Source: 62-47 sp051954235 (GTDB taxonomy: Bacteria; Pseudomonadota; Alphaproteobacteria; Rhizobiales; Xanthobacteraceae). From it: DNA of 64,000 nt. Shown in pieces: positions 35,266-43,903 of this stretch. The stretch lies in the NCBI GenBank assembly GCA_051954235.1, contig JBQCHY010000055.1, positions 37,394 to 101,393 of the forward strand, in the 5' to 3' direction. The notes below the pieces were generated by a model, which did not search any database, had not been told where the DNA came from, and saw only the letters and a program-made list of their open reading frames with translations. A program made the position numbers and the translations under genes. The number at the start of each line of letters is the position of its first letter. Position 1 is the stretch's first letter.

Positions 35266-36264
35266 ATGATCTCCCCCGACCTTCCCGCACCTCTGCGCGC
35301 CGTGCTCGAACAGCAGGCGCATGGCTTGTCGCGTGGCGACGCCGCCGTCCGCGCGGCCAGCATCTCGCGCACCTATCGCGACGGCGGCAATTCCGCGACG
35401 ATCCGCAATGATGCCGATGCGTTGGCCTACGCGCTGGCGCGGATGCCCGCGACCTATGCCGCTGTCGTCGCCTGCCTCAATGCAATGACGGACGCGCGCG
35501 AAAACTTCCATCCTGAAAGCCTGCTCGATGTCGGCGCGGGACCGGGCACCGCGACGTGGGCAGCATTGCAAGCCTATCCGTCGTTGCAACGCATGAGCCT
35601 GCTCGACGCCAACACCGCGCTGCGTCGGCTGGCGCTGACGCTTGCAGCCGAACAGATGCAAGGCGCTCCGCTGGACTACCAGCAAGCCGATGCGTGCTCC
35701 GGGATCGCGGCCATGCCGCAGGCCGATCTCGTGATCGCCAGTTACATGATCGGCGAACTCACGCAGGAGGCTCGTGCTGCGTTCGCCACCGAACTGTGGC
35801 GCAAGACACGCGACATCCTGCTGGTCGTCGAGCCCGGTACGCCGGCTGGCTATGCCCGCATCGTCGCGCTGCGGGCGCAACTGATCGCGCTAGGCGCGCA
35901 TGTCATCGCACCCTGCCCGCATGACGCGGCTTGTCCGCTCGACAAGCCGGACTGGTGCCACTTCGCGCAACGCCTCGCCCGCTCACGCGCTCACAAGCAG
36001 ATCAAGGGCGCGGAGCTGCCATTCGAGGACGAGAAATTCAGCTACGTCGTGCTCGCGCGCGAAGCTATCGCGCAACGACCGGCACGGATACTTGCGCCAC
36101 CGCTGGTCACCAAGGCCGACATGCGCTTGAAACTCTGCCAGCCTGACGGCCGCGCCGGCATCGCGACCGTGCCTCGCCGCGACAAGGCCGCTTACGCACG
36201 CGTGCGCCGGCTGGGGTGGGGCGATACCATGCCTTCCGCGGAGACGGCTTCATCCGATCTATGA
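35266..36264 (+). CDS. Rsm22 family small ribosomal subunit methyltransferase-like protein
   Basis: This 332-residue protein has an AdoMet-binding segment LLDVGAGPGTATWAAL and the Rsm22 cysteine cluster CPHDAACP and WCHFAQR. Rsm22/METTL17 proteins act in assembly of the small ribosomal subunit in mitochondria and many alphaproteobacteria, with a probable iron-sulfur site. I chose ATG 35266; GTG 35242 is an alternative. Its last six bases overlap the stop region of the convergent DUF454 gene. Confidence 0.9.
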   Translation: MISPDLPAPLRAVLEQQAHGLSRGDAAVRAASISRTYRDGGNSATIRNDADALAYALARMPATYAAVVACLNAMTDARENFHPESLLDVGAGPGTATWAALQAYPSLQRMSLLDANTALRRLALTLAAEQMQGAPLDYQQADACSGIAAMPQADLVIASYMIGELTQEARAAFATELWRKTRDILLVVEPGTPAGYARIVALRAQLIALGAHVIAPCPHDAACPLDKPDWCHFAQRLARSRAHKQIKGAELPFEDEKFSYVVLAREAIAQRPARILAPPLVTKADMRLKLCQPDGRAGIATVPRRDKAAYARVRRLGWGDTMPSAETASSDL

Positions 36265-36702
36265 CGGCCGCGTAAACACGTAGATCAATCCGGTCAGCAT
36301 CAATAGCGCCACCGCCGTCGTCAGCCACGGCCCGGGATGGCCGCCGAACCAGAACAGCGCGAAGCCGATCGCCATTCCGCCCAGCGCCATCAGCTTGGCT
36401 TTCACCGGAATCGCGCCGCGCTCCCGCCAGTTGCGCAGCAGCGGCCCGAATTGCCGGTGCTGCAACAGCCAGTTTTCCAATCGCGGTGAAGACCGCGCGA
36501 AGCAGGCAGCGGCGAGAATAAGAAATGGCGTGGTCGGCAACACCGGCAGGAATGCGCCGATAAATCCAAGCGCGACAAAGCCGATGCCGAGCGCCAGATA
36601 AACCACGCGCATCAGCCTTGGCGCAGTAAGTCCTGGCGTCGCGGCGACCGGATCGATCCTATCGGTCGGCCCCGGATCGAGTGATTGTTTGCCCGCGATC
36701 AT
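36259..36702 (-). CDS. YbaN/DUF454 family inner-membrane protein
   Basis: This 147-residue protein has an LALGIGFVALGFIGAFLPVLP helix pair near the N-terminus, then the family motif PTTPFLILAAACFARSSPRLENWL, and two further helices at the end. The function of YbaN is unknown. ATG 36612 with AAGG upstream is an alternative start that would remove 30 non-hydrophobic residues. It is convergent with the Rsm22 gene. Confidence 0.85.
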   Translation of the reverse strand: MIAGKQSLDPGPTDRIDPVAATPGLTAPRLMRVVYLALGIGFVALGFIGAFLPVLPTTPFLILAAACFARSSPRLENWLLQHRQFGPLLRNWRERGAIPVKAKLMALGGMAIGFALFWFGGHPGPWLTTAVALLMLTGLIYVFTRPS

Positions 36703-36883
36703 CTACACGCGCTTTCCGCTCTCCCGCCGTCGCCCTGCTTCACACATAAAAATCCGGCGGACAATTTGAACATTTCTAAGGGTTGCCCCGACCTAGAAGC
36801 GCTGCGTTCCGCGGCCCCTGCCGTTTGCGAATAATTTCGTCTACGGTGGGTGCCCTCACGTCGTCCTTTCAGGAGCCCTCCCC

Positions 36884-37444
36884 ATGTCGACCGGCTGGAT
36901 TGTCCTTGGCGTCATCGTCGTCCTCGCCTTCATCGCCTTTGCCGCCTACAACCGGTTGGTCGCGCTGAGCCAGCGCGTCAATCAGGCCTTCGCCGACATC
37001 GACGTGCAACTCAAGCAGCGTCATGACCTGATCCCGAACCTCGTCGAGACGGTGAAGGGTTACGCCCAACACGAACGCGGCACCCTCGACGACGTCATCA
37101 AGGCGCGCAACTCGGCAATGGCGGCACAAGGCCCGGCGCAGGTCTCGGCAGCGGAGAACCAATTGAGCGGCGCGCTCGGCCGGCTGATCGCGCTATCGGA
37201 AGCCTATCCGGACCTCAAGGCCAACACCAACTTCCAGCAATTACAAACCGAGTTGTCGGATATCGAGAACAAGATCGCCGCCAGCCGCCGTTTCTTCAAC
37301 AACGCGGTTCAGGAATACAACACCGGCATCCAGCAGCTTCCGGCGGCATTGTTCGCCGGCACGTTCGGCTTCACCAAAAAGGATTTCTTCGACCTCGGTG
37401 AGACCCGCACGCAGGTCGAACAGGTGCCCTCGGTGAAATTCTGA
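36884..37444 (+). CDS. LemA family protein
   Basis: This 186-residue protein has one N-terminal membrane helix (GWIVLGVIVVLAFIAFAAY), then a helical bundle with NRLVALSQRVNQAFADIDVQL and RHDLIPNLVETVKGYA, the LemA hallmark. It ends after the NTGIQQLPAALFAG region. A family-A repeat separates it by 131 bases from an M48 peptidase gene on the same strand. LemA and M48/HtpX genes co-occur in several genomes, so a joint membrane quality-control role is plausible. Confidence 0.93.
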   Translation: MSTGWIVLGVIVVLAFIAFAAYNRLVALSQRVNQAFADIDVQLKQRHDLIPNLVETVKGYAQHERGTLDDVIKARNSAMAAQGPAQVSAAENQLSGALGRLIALSEAYPDLKANTNFQQLQTELSDIENKIAASRRFFNNAVQEYNTGIQQLPAALFAGTFGFTKKDFFDLGETRTQVEQVPSVKF

Positions 37445-37462
37445 AACCTGTTTCACCTTCAC

Positions 37463-37544
37463 CGTCATTGCGAGGAGCGTTAGCGACGAAGCAATCCAGT
37501 CTTCCATGACACATCTGGATTGCTTCGCTCCGCTCGCAATGACG
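37463..37544. repeat. Palindromic intergenic repeat, family A (copy 2)
   Basis: It reads CGTCATTGCGAGGAGCG...CTCGCAATGACG with an inner GAAGCAATCCAG/CTGGATTGCTTC, between the LemA and M48 genes. Confidence 0.9.
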
Positions 37545-37575
37545 GCATAACGTCCCGTAACCCCGGCACACGCCC

Positions 37576-38733
37576 ATGGCAGCCTACGGTCTCTATACGC
37601 ACATCGCCTCGAACAAGATGCGTTCGATGCTGCTGCTCGTCGGGCTGTTCTTTCTGGTCTACGTCATGGTGTTCGCCGGCGCGCTGCTGGCGGAAGTTCT
37701 GCGGCACCACAACCGCGCGGTCGACTTCTATCTCCAGGCGGCATGGCGCGACATGTATGCGGCGATCCCGGTGGCGACCGTCGGCGCGGTGGTGTGGATC
37801 ATCGTTGCGTATTTCTTTCACCAGAAGATCATCGATATGGTGACCGGCGGCCGCGACGTCACACGCGCCGAGCAGCCGCGCCTTTACAATCAGCTGGAAA
37901 ACCTCTGCATCTCGCGCGGCATTCCGATGCCGAAACTGAAGGTGATGGACAGCCCGGCGCTGAACGCCTTCGCCACCGGCCTCAATCCACGGCAATATTC
38001 CGTCACCGTCACCAGCGGATTGCTCGACAATCTCGACGATGCCGAGGTCGAGGCGGTGCTGGGCCATGAACTGACCCACATCCGCAACGGCGACGTGCAG
38101 TTGATGGTGGTCGCGGTGATCATCGCCGGCGTCATCGGCTTCTTCGGCGAACTGTTCTTCCGCATCTTCTTCAACAACGGCATTCGCTTTGGCGGCGGCC
38201 GCTCGTCCTCCGACAGCGATCGCAAGAGCGGCGGCGGTGGCGCGATTTTCGCTGTGCTGATCGCGGTGGCGCTGATCGCGTTGGCGTGGATCATGTCGCA
38301 AGTGGTGCGTTTCGCGCTGTCACGCTCGCGCGAATTCCTTGCGGACGCGGGCTCCGTCGAACTCACCAAAAATCCCGACGCGATGATCTCCGCGCTGCGC
38401 AAGATCGAAAATCGCGGCGAGTTGCCGGGCGCGACCTCGGCGGTGATGGAAATGTGCGTCGACAATCCGCGCGAGGGATTTGCCGATCTGTTCGCGACGC
38501 ACCCCTCCGTCGACGAACGCGTCAAGGCGCTGGTGAAGTTCGCCGGCGGCCATGATCCGGGGCCCATGGCTTTGCCGGAAGACGAAGCTGCCGCTGAGGA
38601 CCCCGCTGACGCGCCGACGCATGGGCCGTGGAGCGACGAACCGGCGCCACCCGCGCCCGGCGGACAGGCAAATCCCCTGCCCAACCCGTTGCCGATTCCT
38701 GGCCCGATTCCAGGGCCTTGGGGCCGCCATTGA
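37576..38733 (+). CDS. M48 family (HtpX-like) membrane metallopeptidase
   Basis: This 385-residue protein has two N-terminal membrane helices and the zinc site HELTHIRNGD near residue 160. Two more helices follow (LMVVAVIIAGVIGFFGELFF and the region ending MSQVVRFALSRSREFLADAG). A Pro-rich tail of about 60 residues ends the protein. HtpX-type peptidases degrade misfolded membrane proteins. A Gly-Ser rich loop (GGGRSSSDSDRKSGGGG) lies near residue 200. It follows LemA across a repeat. Confidence 0.93.
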   Translation: MAAYGLYTHIASNKMRSMLLLVGLFFLVYVMVFAGALLAEVLRHHNRAVDFYLQAAWRDMYAAIPVATVGAVVWIIVAYFFHQKIIDMVTGGRDVTRAEQPRLYNQLENLCISRGIPMPKLKVMDSPALNAFATGLNPRQYSVTVTSGLLDNLDDAEVEAVLGHELTHIRNGDVQLMVVAVIIAGVIGFFGELFFRIFFNNGIRFGGGRSSSDSDRKSGGGGAIFAVLIAVALIALAWIMSQVVRFALSRSREFLADAGSVELTKNPDAMISALRKIENRGELPGATSAVMEMCVDNPREGFADLFATHPSVDERVKALVKFAGGHDPGPMALPEDEAAAEDPADAPTHGPWSDEPAPPAPGGQANPLPNPLPIPGPIPGPWGRH

Positions 38734-38735
38734 AT

Positions 38736-38780
38736 ATCCCATCAAGGCCGACTGCGATTGTTAACCCACTTTGATGGGAT
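38736..38780. other. 10-bp inverted repeat after the M48 peptidase gene
   Basis: ATCCCATCAA and TTGATGGGAT are exact reverse complements with 25 bases between them, starting three bases after the stop. A second, imperfect pair with GTTAACCCA sits inside. It could fold as a 3' hairpin or bind a regulator of the downstream ParA-like gene. Confidence 0.45.
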
Positions 38781-38949
38781 TAACGTTATCGCCGGCGGCA
38801 ACGATTGGAAATCTCCCTCGTTTCTGCCATCTTCGCGCGCAAAGTCAGCGCAAGATGGGACTGCGGCACCTCACCAACGGGCCGCCCGCAATGGGGACAC
38901 GGGTGTGAGCCTTCATGCCCGCTTCAAAAATAGCGCATAAGGGAATGTC

Positions 38950-39738
38950 ATGGCGAAACCAGCAGTGATTGTCGTGGGTGCGGACAAGGGCGGCGTCGGA
39001 AAAACCACCGTCTCACGCACGGTGCTCGATTATTTCAGCGCCAACAATGTCCCGACCCGGGCCTTCGACACGGAATCGCCGCGCGGCACGCTGAAGCGTT
39101 TCCATCCCGACATCACCGAAATCGTCGATATGACGGCAACGGCCGATCAGATGAAGATCTTCGATACGCTGAATTCGGCCGCTCCCTCGGTGACCGTGAT
39201 CGACGTCCGCGCCGGCCTGTTGTCGCCCGCGCTCGCCTCGCTGCGCGATATCGGCTTTCTCGATGCCGCCAAGTCCGGCCAGATCACCTTCGCCGTGTTC
39301 CATATCCTTGGGCCCTCGATCGCCTCGCTCGACGAGATCGCGGAGACCGCGAACTTCATGGACGGCGCGAAGTATTTCCTGGTGAAAAACTTCATCAACA
39401 ACACCAGCTTCTTCGAGTGGGACCAGGCAACCTACAACTCCTATTTCCACCGCATCAAGGGCGCCACCGAGCTGACGATCCCGAAGCTCAACGAAATGGC
39501 ATTCGAGCAGGTCGAAGTCGCCTCGGTGCCGTTCCTGCAATTCGTCGCCAACAAGGGGCCGAAGGATGAGGCGGCAAACTACTCCTTCGTGCTGCGCGGC
39601 TATGTCCGCCACTGGCTCGCCAACGTCTGGAGCGAGTTCGACCGCATCAAGCTGACCGACATCGTCGGCAAGGAAAAAGAGAAAGACAAGTCGGCAACCC
39701 CGACCGATAAACCGGCGGCCAAGGCGGGCGAAAAATAG
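38950..39738 (+). CDS. ParA/MinD-like NTPase (deviant Walker A), unknown role
   Basis: This 262-residue protein opens with a deviant Walker A, GADKGGVGKTT (10-20), with the signature Lys13. A switch-like VIDVRAG and a hydrophobic interior strand, TFAVFHILGP, follow. A charged tail (KEKEKDKSATPTDK) ends it. AAGGGA precedes ATG 38950. Typical ParA/MinD DNA- or membrane-binding elements are not obvious, and no ParB-like gene is adjacent. The next gene is a second P-loop protein of similar style, so the two may work as a pair. I do not recognise a named function. Confidence 0.85.
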   Translation: MAKPAVIVVGADKGGVGKTTVSRTVLDYFSANNVPTRAFDTESPRGTLKRFHPDITEIVDMTATADQMKIFDTLNSAAPSVTVIDVRAGLLSPALASLRDIGFLDAAKSGQITFAVFHILGPSIASLDEIAETANFMDGAKYFLVKNFINNTSFFEWDQATYNSYFHRIKGATELTIPKLNEMAFEQVEVASVPFLQFVANKGPKDEAANYSFVLRGYVRHWLANVWSEFDRIKLTDIVGKEKEKDKSATPTDKPAAKAGEK

Positions 39739-39794
39739 CCTTTCCCCGCACGCAGGGGGCTGGATCGGGCGCGAAATATCCCTGATATAGCGCC

Positions 39795-40463
39795 ATGCGC
39801 CGCACGCCCGCTTACATCATCTGCTCGCCACGGCCGCAGGTCGGCAAAACGCTGATCGCGCGGCTGCTCAGCGAATTCCTGTTGCTGCAACGGGGCGGCG
39901 TCATCGGCTTCGACGTCAATCTGAAAGAGCCGACGCTGCTGGATTTCCTGCCGCGCACGACGGAAACCGCCGAAATCGACGACACCTTCGGCAAGATGGC
40001 GTTGATGGATCGCCTGATCCTCAACGACGGCACCGCCAAGGTGATCGACCTCGGCTTTCATGCCTTCGACGAGTTTTTCAGGATGACCGGCGAGATCGGC
40101 TTCTTCAAAGAAGCCGCGCGGCGCGGCATCGTGCCGATGGTGCTGTTCGTCGCCGACAGCGACCGGCTGTCGATCCGTAGCTACGCGACGCTGCAAACCA
40201 CAGTGCCGGCGCGCGCCCTCATCACCGTCGACAACGAATACGTGCTGCGCGGGGAAATGCCGGCGATCTTCGGTCAGGGGCGGCAGTTGAAGCTGCCGGC
40301 GCTGCCGGCATTCCTGAATACCTATATCGACCGCACGTCGTTCTCGTTCACCGGCTTCCTGCGCGGTCAGAGCGACAGATCCAGCGAATTGCACCAATGG
40401 ATTCGCGACGCCTATTTCAGCTTCCGCGAGCTTGAACTGAGTTTATTGCTGCAAGGCGGCTAA
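39795..40463 (+). CDS. ParA-like P-loop NTPase, second of a tandem pair
   Basis: This 222-residue protein has SPRPQVGKTLIARLL (11-25). This is a P-loop that keeps GKT but lacks the KGG signature of the upstream protein, so it is a divergent relative. VIDLGFHAFDEFF takes the place of the usual switch II. It lies 56 bases downstream of the first NTPase, without a clear ribosome site. The two genes form an isolated pair before a repeat. Function is unknown. Confidence 0.8.
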   Translation: MRRTPAYIICSPRPQVGKTLIARLLSEFLLLQRGGVIGFDVNLKEPTLLDFLPRTTETAEIDDTFGKMALMDRLILNDGTAKVIDLGFHAFDEFFRMTGEIGFFKEAARRGIVPMVLFVADSDRLSIRSYATLQTTVPARALITVDNEYVLRGEMPAIFGQGRQLKLPALPAFLNTYIDRTSFSFTGFLRGQSDRSSELHQWIRDAYFSFRELELSLLLQGG

Positions 40464-40478
40464 AGAGCCCCTCGATCT

Positions 40479-40609
40479 CGTCATGGCCGGGCTCGTCCCG
40501 GCCATCCACGTCTTGCTGCAATGGGGCTGATGCGAAGACGTGGATCACCGGGCCTTCGCCGCGCCGAAGGGGCTACGGCCCCGCAGGCGGGACAAGCCCG
40601 GCGATGACG
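40479..40609. repeat. Palindromic intergenic repeat, family B (copy 3)
   Basis: It starts CGTCATGGCCGGGCTCGTCC, has an inner CATCCACGTCTT/AAGACGTGGATC, and ends GGCGATGACG. Confidence 0.85.
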
Positions 40610-40653
40610 CAGCAATATTGGACGGCCCAATCCTTCGCGATGAGGTCTGCTTC

Positions 40654-41193
40654 TCAATGCCCGTCGAACGCCATCAGTGTACGCACCGGCACGTTCATGG
40701 CGCGCAGCTTGTCGGCGCCGCCGATATCCGGCAGATCGATGATGAAACACGCGGCGCAGACCTCCGCGCCCATCTGGCGCAGCAGCTTTACCGCGCCTTC
40801 CGCAGTGCCACCGGTGGCAATCAGGTCGTCGACGAGGATGACGCGCTCGCCGGGCGCGATGGCATCGACATGCATTTCCATTTCGTCGGTGCCGTATTCC
40901 AGCGCATAGGCCATGCGCACGGTCTGATGCGGCAGCTTGCCCTTCTTGCGGATCGGTACGAAGCCCGCCGAGAGCTGATGCGCCACCGCGCCGCCGAGGA
41001 TGAAGCCGCGCGCCTCAATGCCCGCGACCTTGTCGATCTTCGAGCCGGCCCACGGATGCACCAGTTGATCGACCGCACGCCGGAATGCCCGCGCGTCGCC
41101 GAGCAGCGTCGTGATGTCGCGAAACAGAATGCCCGGCTTCGGATAATCCGGAATGGTGCGGACAGCGGCTTTCAGATCGTCTTCAAGGACCAT
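40654..41193 (-). CDS. apt: Adenine phosphoribosyltransferase
   Basis: This 179-residue purine-salvage enzyme makes AMP from adenine and PRPP. It has the PRPP-binding loop VILVDDLIATGGTA, PDYPKPGILFRDITTL near the N-terminus, and GIEARGFILGGAVAHQL. AGGGGAAGGG lies six bases before ATG 41193; the frame extends to a TTG at 41214, but that would place the ribosome site inside the gene. It is flanked by repeats of family B on both sides and stands alone. Confidence 0.95.
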   Translation of the reverse strand: MVLEDDLKAAVRTIPDYPKPGILFRDITTLLGDARAFRRAVDQLVHPWAGSKIDKVAGIEARGFILGGAVAHQLSAGFVPIRKKGKLPHQTVRMAYALEYGTDEMEMHVDAIAPGERVILVDDLIATGGTAEGAVKLLRQMGAEVCAACFIIDLPDIGGADKLRAMNVPVRTLMAFDGH

Positions 41194-41220
41194 CGGACCC
41201 TTCCCCTCAGTCAATTACGT

Positions 41221-41315
41221 CGTCATGCCCGGCCCTGTGCCGGGCATCCACGTCTTCTTCGCACTATTTCGAGTCACGCAAGATGTGGATGGCCGGAACA
41301 AATCCGGCCATGACG
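41221..41315. repeat. Palindromic intergenic repeat, family B (copy 4, shorter)
   Basis: CGTCATGCCCGGCCCTGTGC at one end and AAATCCGGCCATGACG at the other enclose CATCCACGTCTT/AGATGTGGATG. Confidence 0.8.
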
Positions 41316-41341
41316 GGTAACCGCCGCCACGATCTTTCGAT

Positions 41342-43504
41342 TCAATTTGCATTCTGCCCCAGCCGGAATGCATTCTCGACGATGCGCAGGCCCACCTCGC
41401 CGCCGAGCGACATCAGCGACTCGGGGTGAAACTGCACGCCGCCGACCGGCAGCGTCTTGTGTTCGATCGCCATCGCCACGCCGTCGTCCGTCGAAGCGGT
41501 GACCTGCAACACCTCCGGCATGCTGTCGCGTTCGACATAGAGCGAGTGATAGCGGCCGATGGTGATTTCGTTCGGCAGGCCGTGCATCAGGGTGCCGCCG
41601 CGCACCGCGACCCGTGACGGCCGCCCGTGCGCGGGCTGCGCCAGTTGCCCGAGTTGGCCGCCGAAATATTCACCGATCGCCTGCACGCCGAGGCAAACGC
41701 CGAACACCGGCAACTTCTTCGCAAGCGCGGTGTCGATGGTTTGCTTGATGCCGAAATCCTCCGGCCGTCCCGGCCCCGGAGACAGCACCAGCAGATCGTA
41801 GCTGCCGCCGTTGAGCATCGCCTGCGCGTGCTTGTAGCGGGTGACGCTGACGTCGGCACCGACTTGCCGGAAGTAATCGGCCAGCATGTGCACAAAACTG
41901 TCGTCGTGATCAATCAGCAGCACGCGCTTGCCCGAACCGCTGGCGTCGGGCGCGACGCTCGAGAGCGGCTTCGGCGGATCGCCGCGCAGCGCCTGAAACA
42001 GCGCCGCCGCCTTGGTCTGGCACTCGCGGTCTTCTGCCGCCGGATCGCTGTCGAACAGGCAGGTGGCGCCGACGCGCACCTCGGCCAAGCCGTCCTTCAT
42101 GCGGATGGTGCGGATGGTAAGCCCGGTGTTGATCGAGCCGTCGAAGCCGACCACGCCGAACGCGCCGGCGTACCAGCGCCGCGACGAGCGCTCGTTGTCC
42201 TCGACGAATTGCATCGCCCATTTCTTCGGCGCGCCGGTCACCGTCACCGCCCAGGCGTGAGTAAGGAATGCATCGAGCGCGTCGAAGCCGGGGCGCAGGA
42301 TACCCTCGACGTGATCGACGGTGTGAAACAGTTTCGAATAAGTCTCGATCTGCCGCCGCGCCAGCACCTTGATCGTGCCGGGCATACAGATGCGCGCCTT
42401 GTCGTTGCGATCGACGTCGGTGCACATGTTGAGTTCGAATTCGTCCTTCTGCGAGTTCAGCAATTCGCGAATTTTCTCGGCGTCGCCGATAGCATCGGCA
42501 CCGCGCGCGATGGTGCCGGAGATCGGACAGGTCTCGATGCGACGGCCATCGCTGCGCACGAACATCTCCGGCGAGGCGGAGACGAGAAACTCGCCATCGC
42601 CGAGATTGACCAGCCCGCCATAGGGCGACGGATTGATGCGGCACAGCCGCTGGAAGACTTCCGCCGGTGTGCGTTCGCACGGTTCGCCGAACAGTTGTCC
42701 CGGTACAGCCTCGAACAGATCGCCGCGCGCGAACGACGCCCGCGCCGTCTCGACCGTCGCCTGATATTCGCCCGGCGCGTGATCGGTGAAGCCTTGGCGA
42801 CCGGTTTTCGCGTAGACGCTTTCGCCGGTGTCGATCGGCAAGCCGTCGGTGGACAGGCCGTCGTAGGCGAACTCGAAATTCAGGGTGACGCCGCGGCCGG
42901 TGGCACGGTCATAGGCCAGCAGCCGATCCGGAACGAACAGCACGATGTCGCGCTGGTCGGCTTCGCGCGCACGTCGCTGCACCAGATCCTCCATCTGGAA
43001 AACGAGATCGTAGGCAAACGCGCCGTAGAGCCCGAGCAGCGGATCGACTGGCGACGCCAGCACCGCAACGATGGCGCGCACCAGCGACATCGCGCTGGCG
43101 CGGCGGGTGCGCTGGTCCTCGTCGATCGGCGCTTCGCCGCGCAGGATGTTTCCGGAGAGGCGCGTCGCCGAAGTCTCGGTGATCTCGAATGCGGGATCGC
43201 GCAAGGTCGCGCCGAGAAACGCTACCAGTACCTCGCCACGCTTGTTCATCGCGCGGACGTCGAAGCGCGTACCCACCGTCTCCAGCGCCAGCGGCGGATC
43301 GGCGAAACCCATGTCGAAGCTCTCGTAGCGCCCCGGCACCGTGGTGCCGGAGGAGAGCACCACACCGCGACGGCGATCAAGCAGATCGATCAGGTGATCC
43401 AGCGCCGCGCCGCCGGTGAAATGCGTCACGGTGCGCGAGACGTCGAGGCCACCGGCGGTACGGTAGCTCGCCTGTGTAGGGAGCAGAAAGACGGTCCTGT
43501 TCAT
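41342..43504 (-). CDS. trpEG: Anthranilate synthase, fused TrpE-TrpG
   Basis: This 720-residue fusion makes anthranilate from chorismate and glutamine. The TrpE half has CPISGTIARGAD, the Asp/Asn-rich LNMCTDVDRNDKARIC region, and GAPKKWAMQFVEDNE. The TrpG half starts near residue 525 with LLIDHDDSFVHMLADYFRQ, has the amidase Cys in VFGVCLGVQAIG and the His-Glu of VQFHPES. Fusion of the two subunits is typical of Rhizobiales. It is preceded by a trpL-type leader with a terminator, so transcription is attenuated by Trp-tRNA supply. A T-loop of its own operon is not seen: no other trp genes follow. Confidence 0.97.
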   Translation of the reverse strand: MNRTVFLLPTQASYRTAGGLDVSRTVTHFTGGAALDHLIDLLDRRRGVVLSSGTTVPGRYESFDMGFADPPLALETVGTRFDVRAMNKRGEVLVAFLGATLRDPAFEITETSATRLSGNILRGEAPIDEDQRTRRASAMSLVRAIVAVLASPVDPLLGLYGAFAYDLVFQMEDLVQRRAREADQRDIVLFVPDRLLAYDRATGRGVTLNFEFAYDGLSTDGLPIDTGESVYAKTGRQGFTDHAPGEYQATVETARASFARGDLFEAVPGQLFGEPCERTPAEVFQRLCRINPSPYGGLVNLGDGEFLVSASPEMFVRSDGRRIETCPISGTIARGADAIGDAEKIRELLNSQKDEFELNMCTDVDRNDKARICMPGTIKVLARRQIETYSKLFHTVDHVEGILRPGFDALDAFLTHAWAVTVTGAPKKWAMQFVEDNERSSRRWYAGAFGVVGFDGSINTGLTIRTIRMKDGLAEVRVGATCLFDSDPAAEDRECQTKAAALFQALRGDPPKPLSSVAPDASGSGKRVLLIDHDDSFVHMLADYFRQVGADVSVTRYKHAQAMLNGGSYDLLVLSPGPGRPEDFGIKQTIDTALAKKLPVFGVCLGVQAIGEYFGGQLGQLAQPAHGRPSRVAVRGGTLMHGLPNEITIGRYHSLYVERDSMPEVLQVTASTDDGVAMAIEHKTLPVGGVQFHPESLMSLGGEVGLRIVENAFRLGQNAN

Positions 43505-43564
43505 GGCATCCTCTTACGAAACTTGCCGAAGGAGCGCCACACAGGACAGGGATGCCGGATCATG

Positions 43565-43594
43565 AAAAAGGCCGCCGTCTTGCGAGGCGACCTT
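43565..43594 (-). terminator. trp attenuator terminator
   Basis: On the minus strand AAGGTCGCC pairs with GGCGGCCTT (one G-U pair) and TTTTT follows. It lies 34 bases after the leader stop and about 60 bases before trpEG. An upstream hairpin CACCTCCTGAAGGTG overlaps the leader's end. Confidence 0.85.
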
Positions 43595-43627
43595 GACGAT
43601 TGGGAAACGAAATCGCACTGGCCACCT

Positions 43628-43672
43628 TCAGGAGGTGCGCCACCACAGACGGCTCTGGGATACGGTGCTCAT
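43628..43672 (-). CDS. trpL: Trp leader peptide (trpL)
   Basis: This 14-residue frame, MSTVSQSRLWWRTS, has two tandem Trp codons and ends 34 bases before the attenuator terminator. In Sinorhizobium the trpL peptide and its terminated RNA (rnTrpL) have additional trans-acting roles, and a Bradyrhizobium version is known. No ribosome site precedes the ATG; the promoter places the transcript start at or next to the ATG, so the mRNA is probably leaderless. Confidence 0.88.
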   Translation of the reverse strand: MSTVSQSRLWWRTS

Positions 43673-43679
43673 GGCCGGC

Positions 43680-43708
43680 AAATCACCACGCCGGCGCGGC
43701 AACGTCAA
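43680..43708 (-). promoter_or_regulatory. trpL/trpEG promoter
   Basis: Reading the minus strand, TTGACG (43703-43708) and TGATTT (43680-43685) are separated by exactly 17 bases. The trpL ATG begins seven bases after the -10 hexamer, where transcription should start. Confidence 0.7.
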
Positions 43709-43718
43709 GCACCCTTCA

Positions 43719-43850
43719 CGTCGTCCGCGCGCAGGCGGGGAGCCAGACGCCGTGTCGCTCATGGTGCAGGGAATAGTCATGATATCTGGCAGGCCACCAC
43801 CTCCATGATGACTGTCAGGGACTCTGGGTCCCCGCCTTCGCGGGGACGAC
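43719..43850. repeat. Palindromic intergenic repeat, family C (copy 2)
   Basis: CGTCGTCCGCGCGCAGGCGG and CCCCGCCTTCGCGGGGACGAC form the ends. It lies upstream of the trp promoter and downstream of the convergent-side GNAT gene. Confidence 0.8.
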
Positions 43851-43903
43851 AATTTTCTTTCATTCCGAAAATCTGCCCGCAAAGCGTGTGCTTGGTCAGC
43901 CAG

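Noticed and set aside
38758..38940. A 60-codon frame before the first ParA-like gene
   Set aside because: It has no ribosome site, overlaps an inverted repeat and lacks any recognisable motif.
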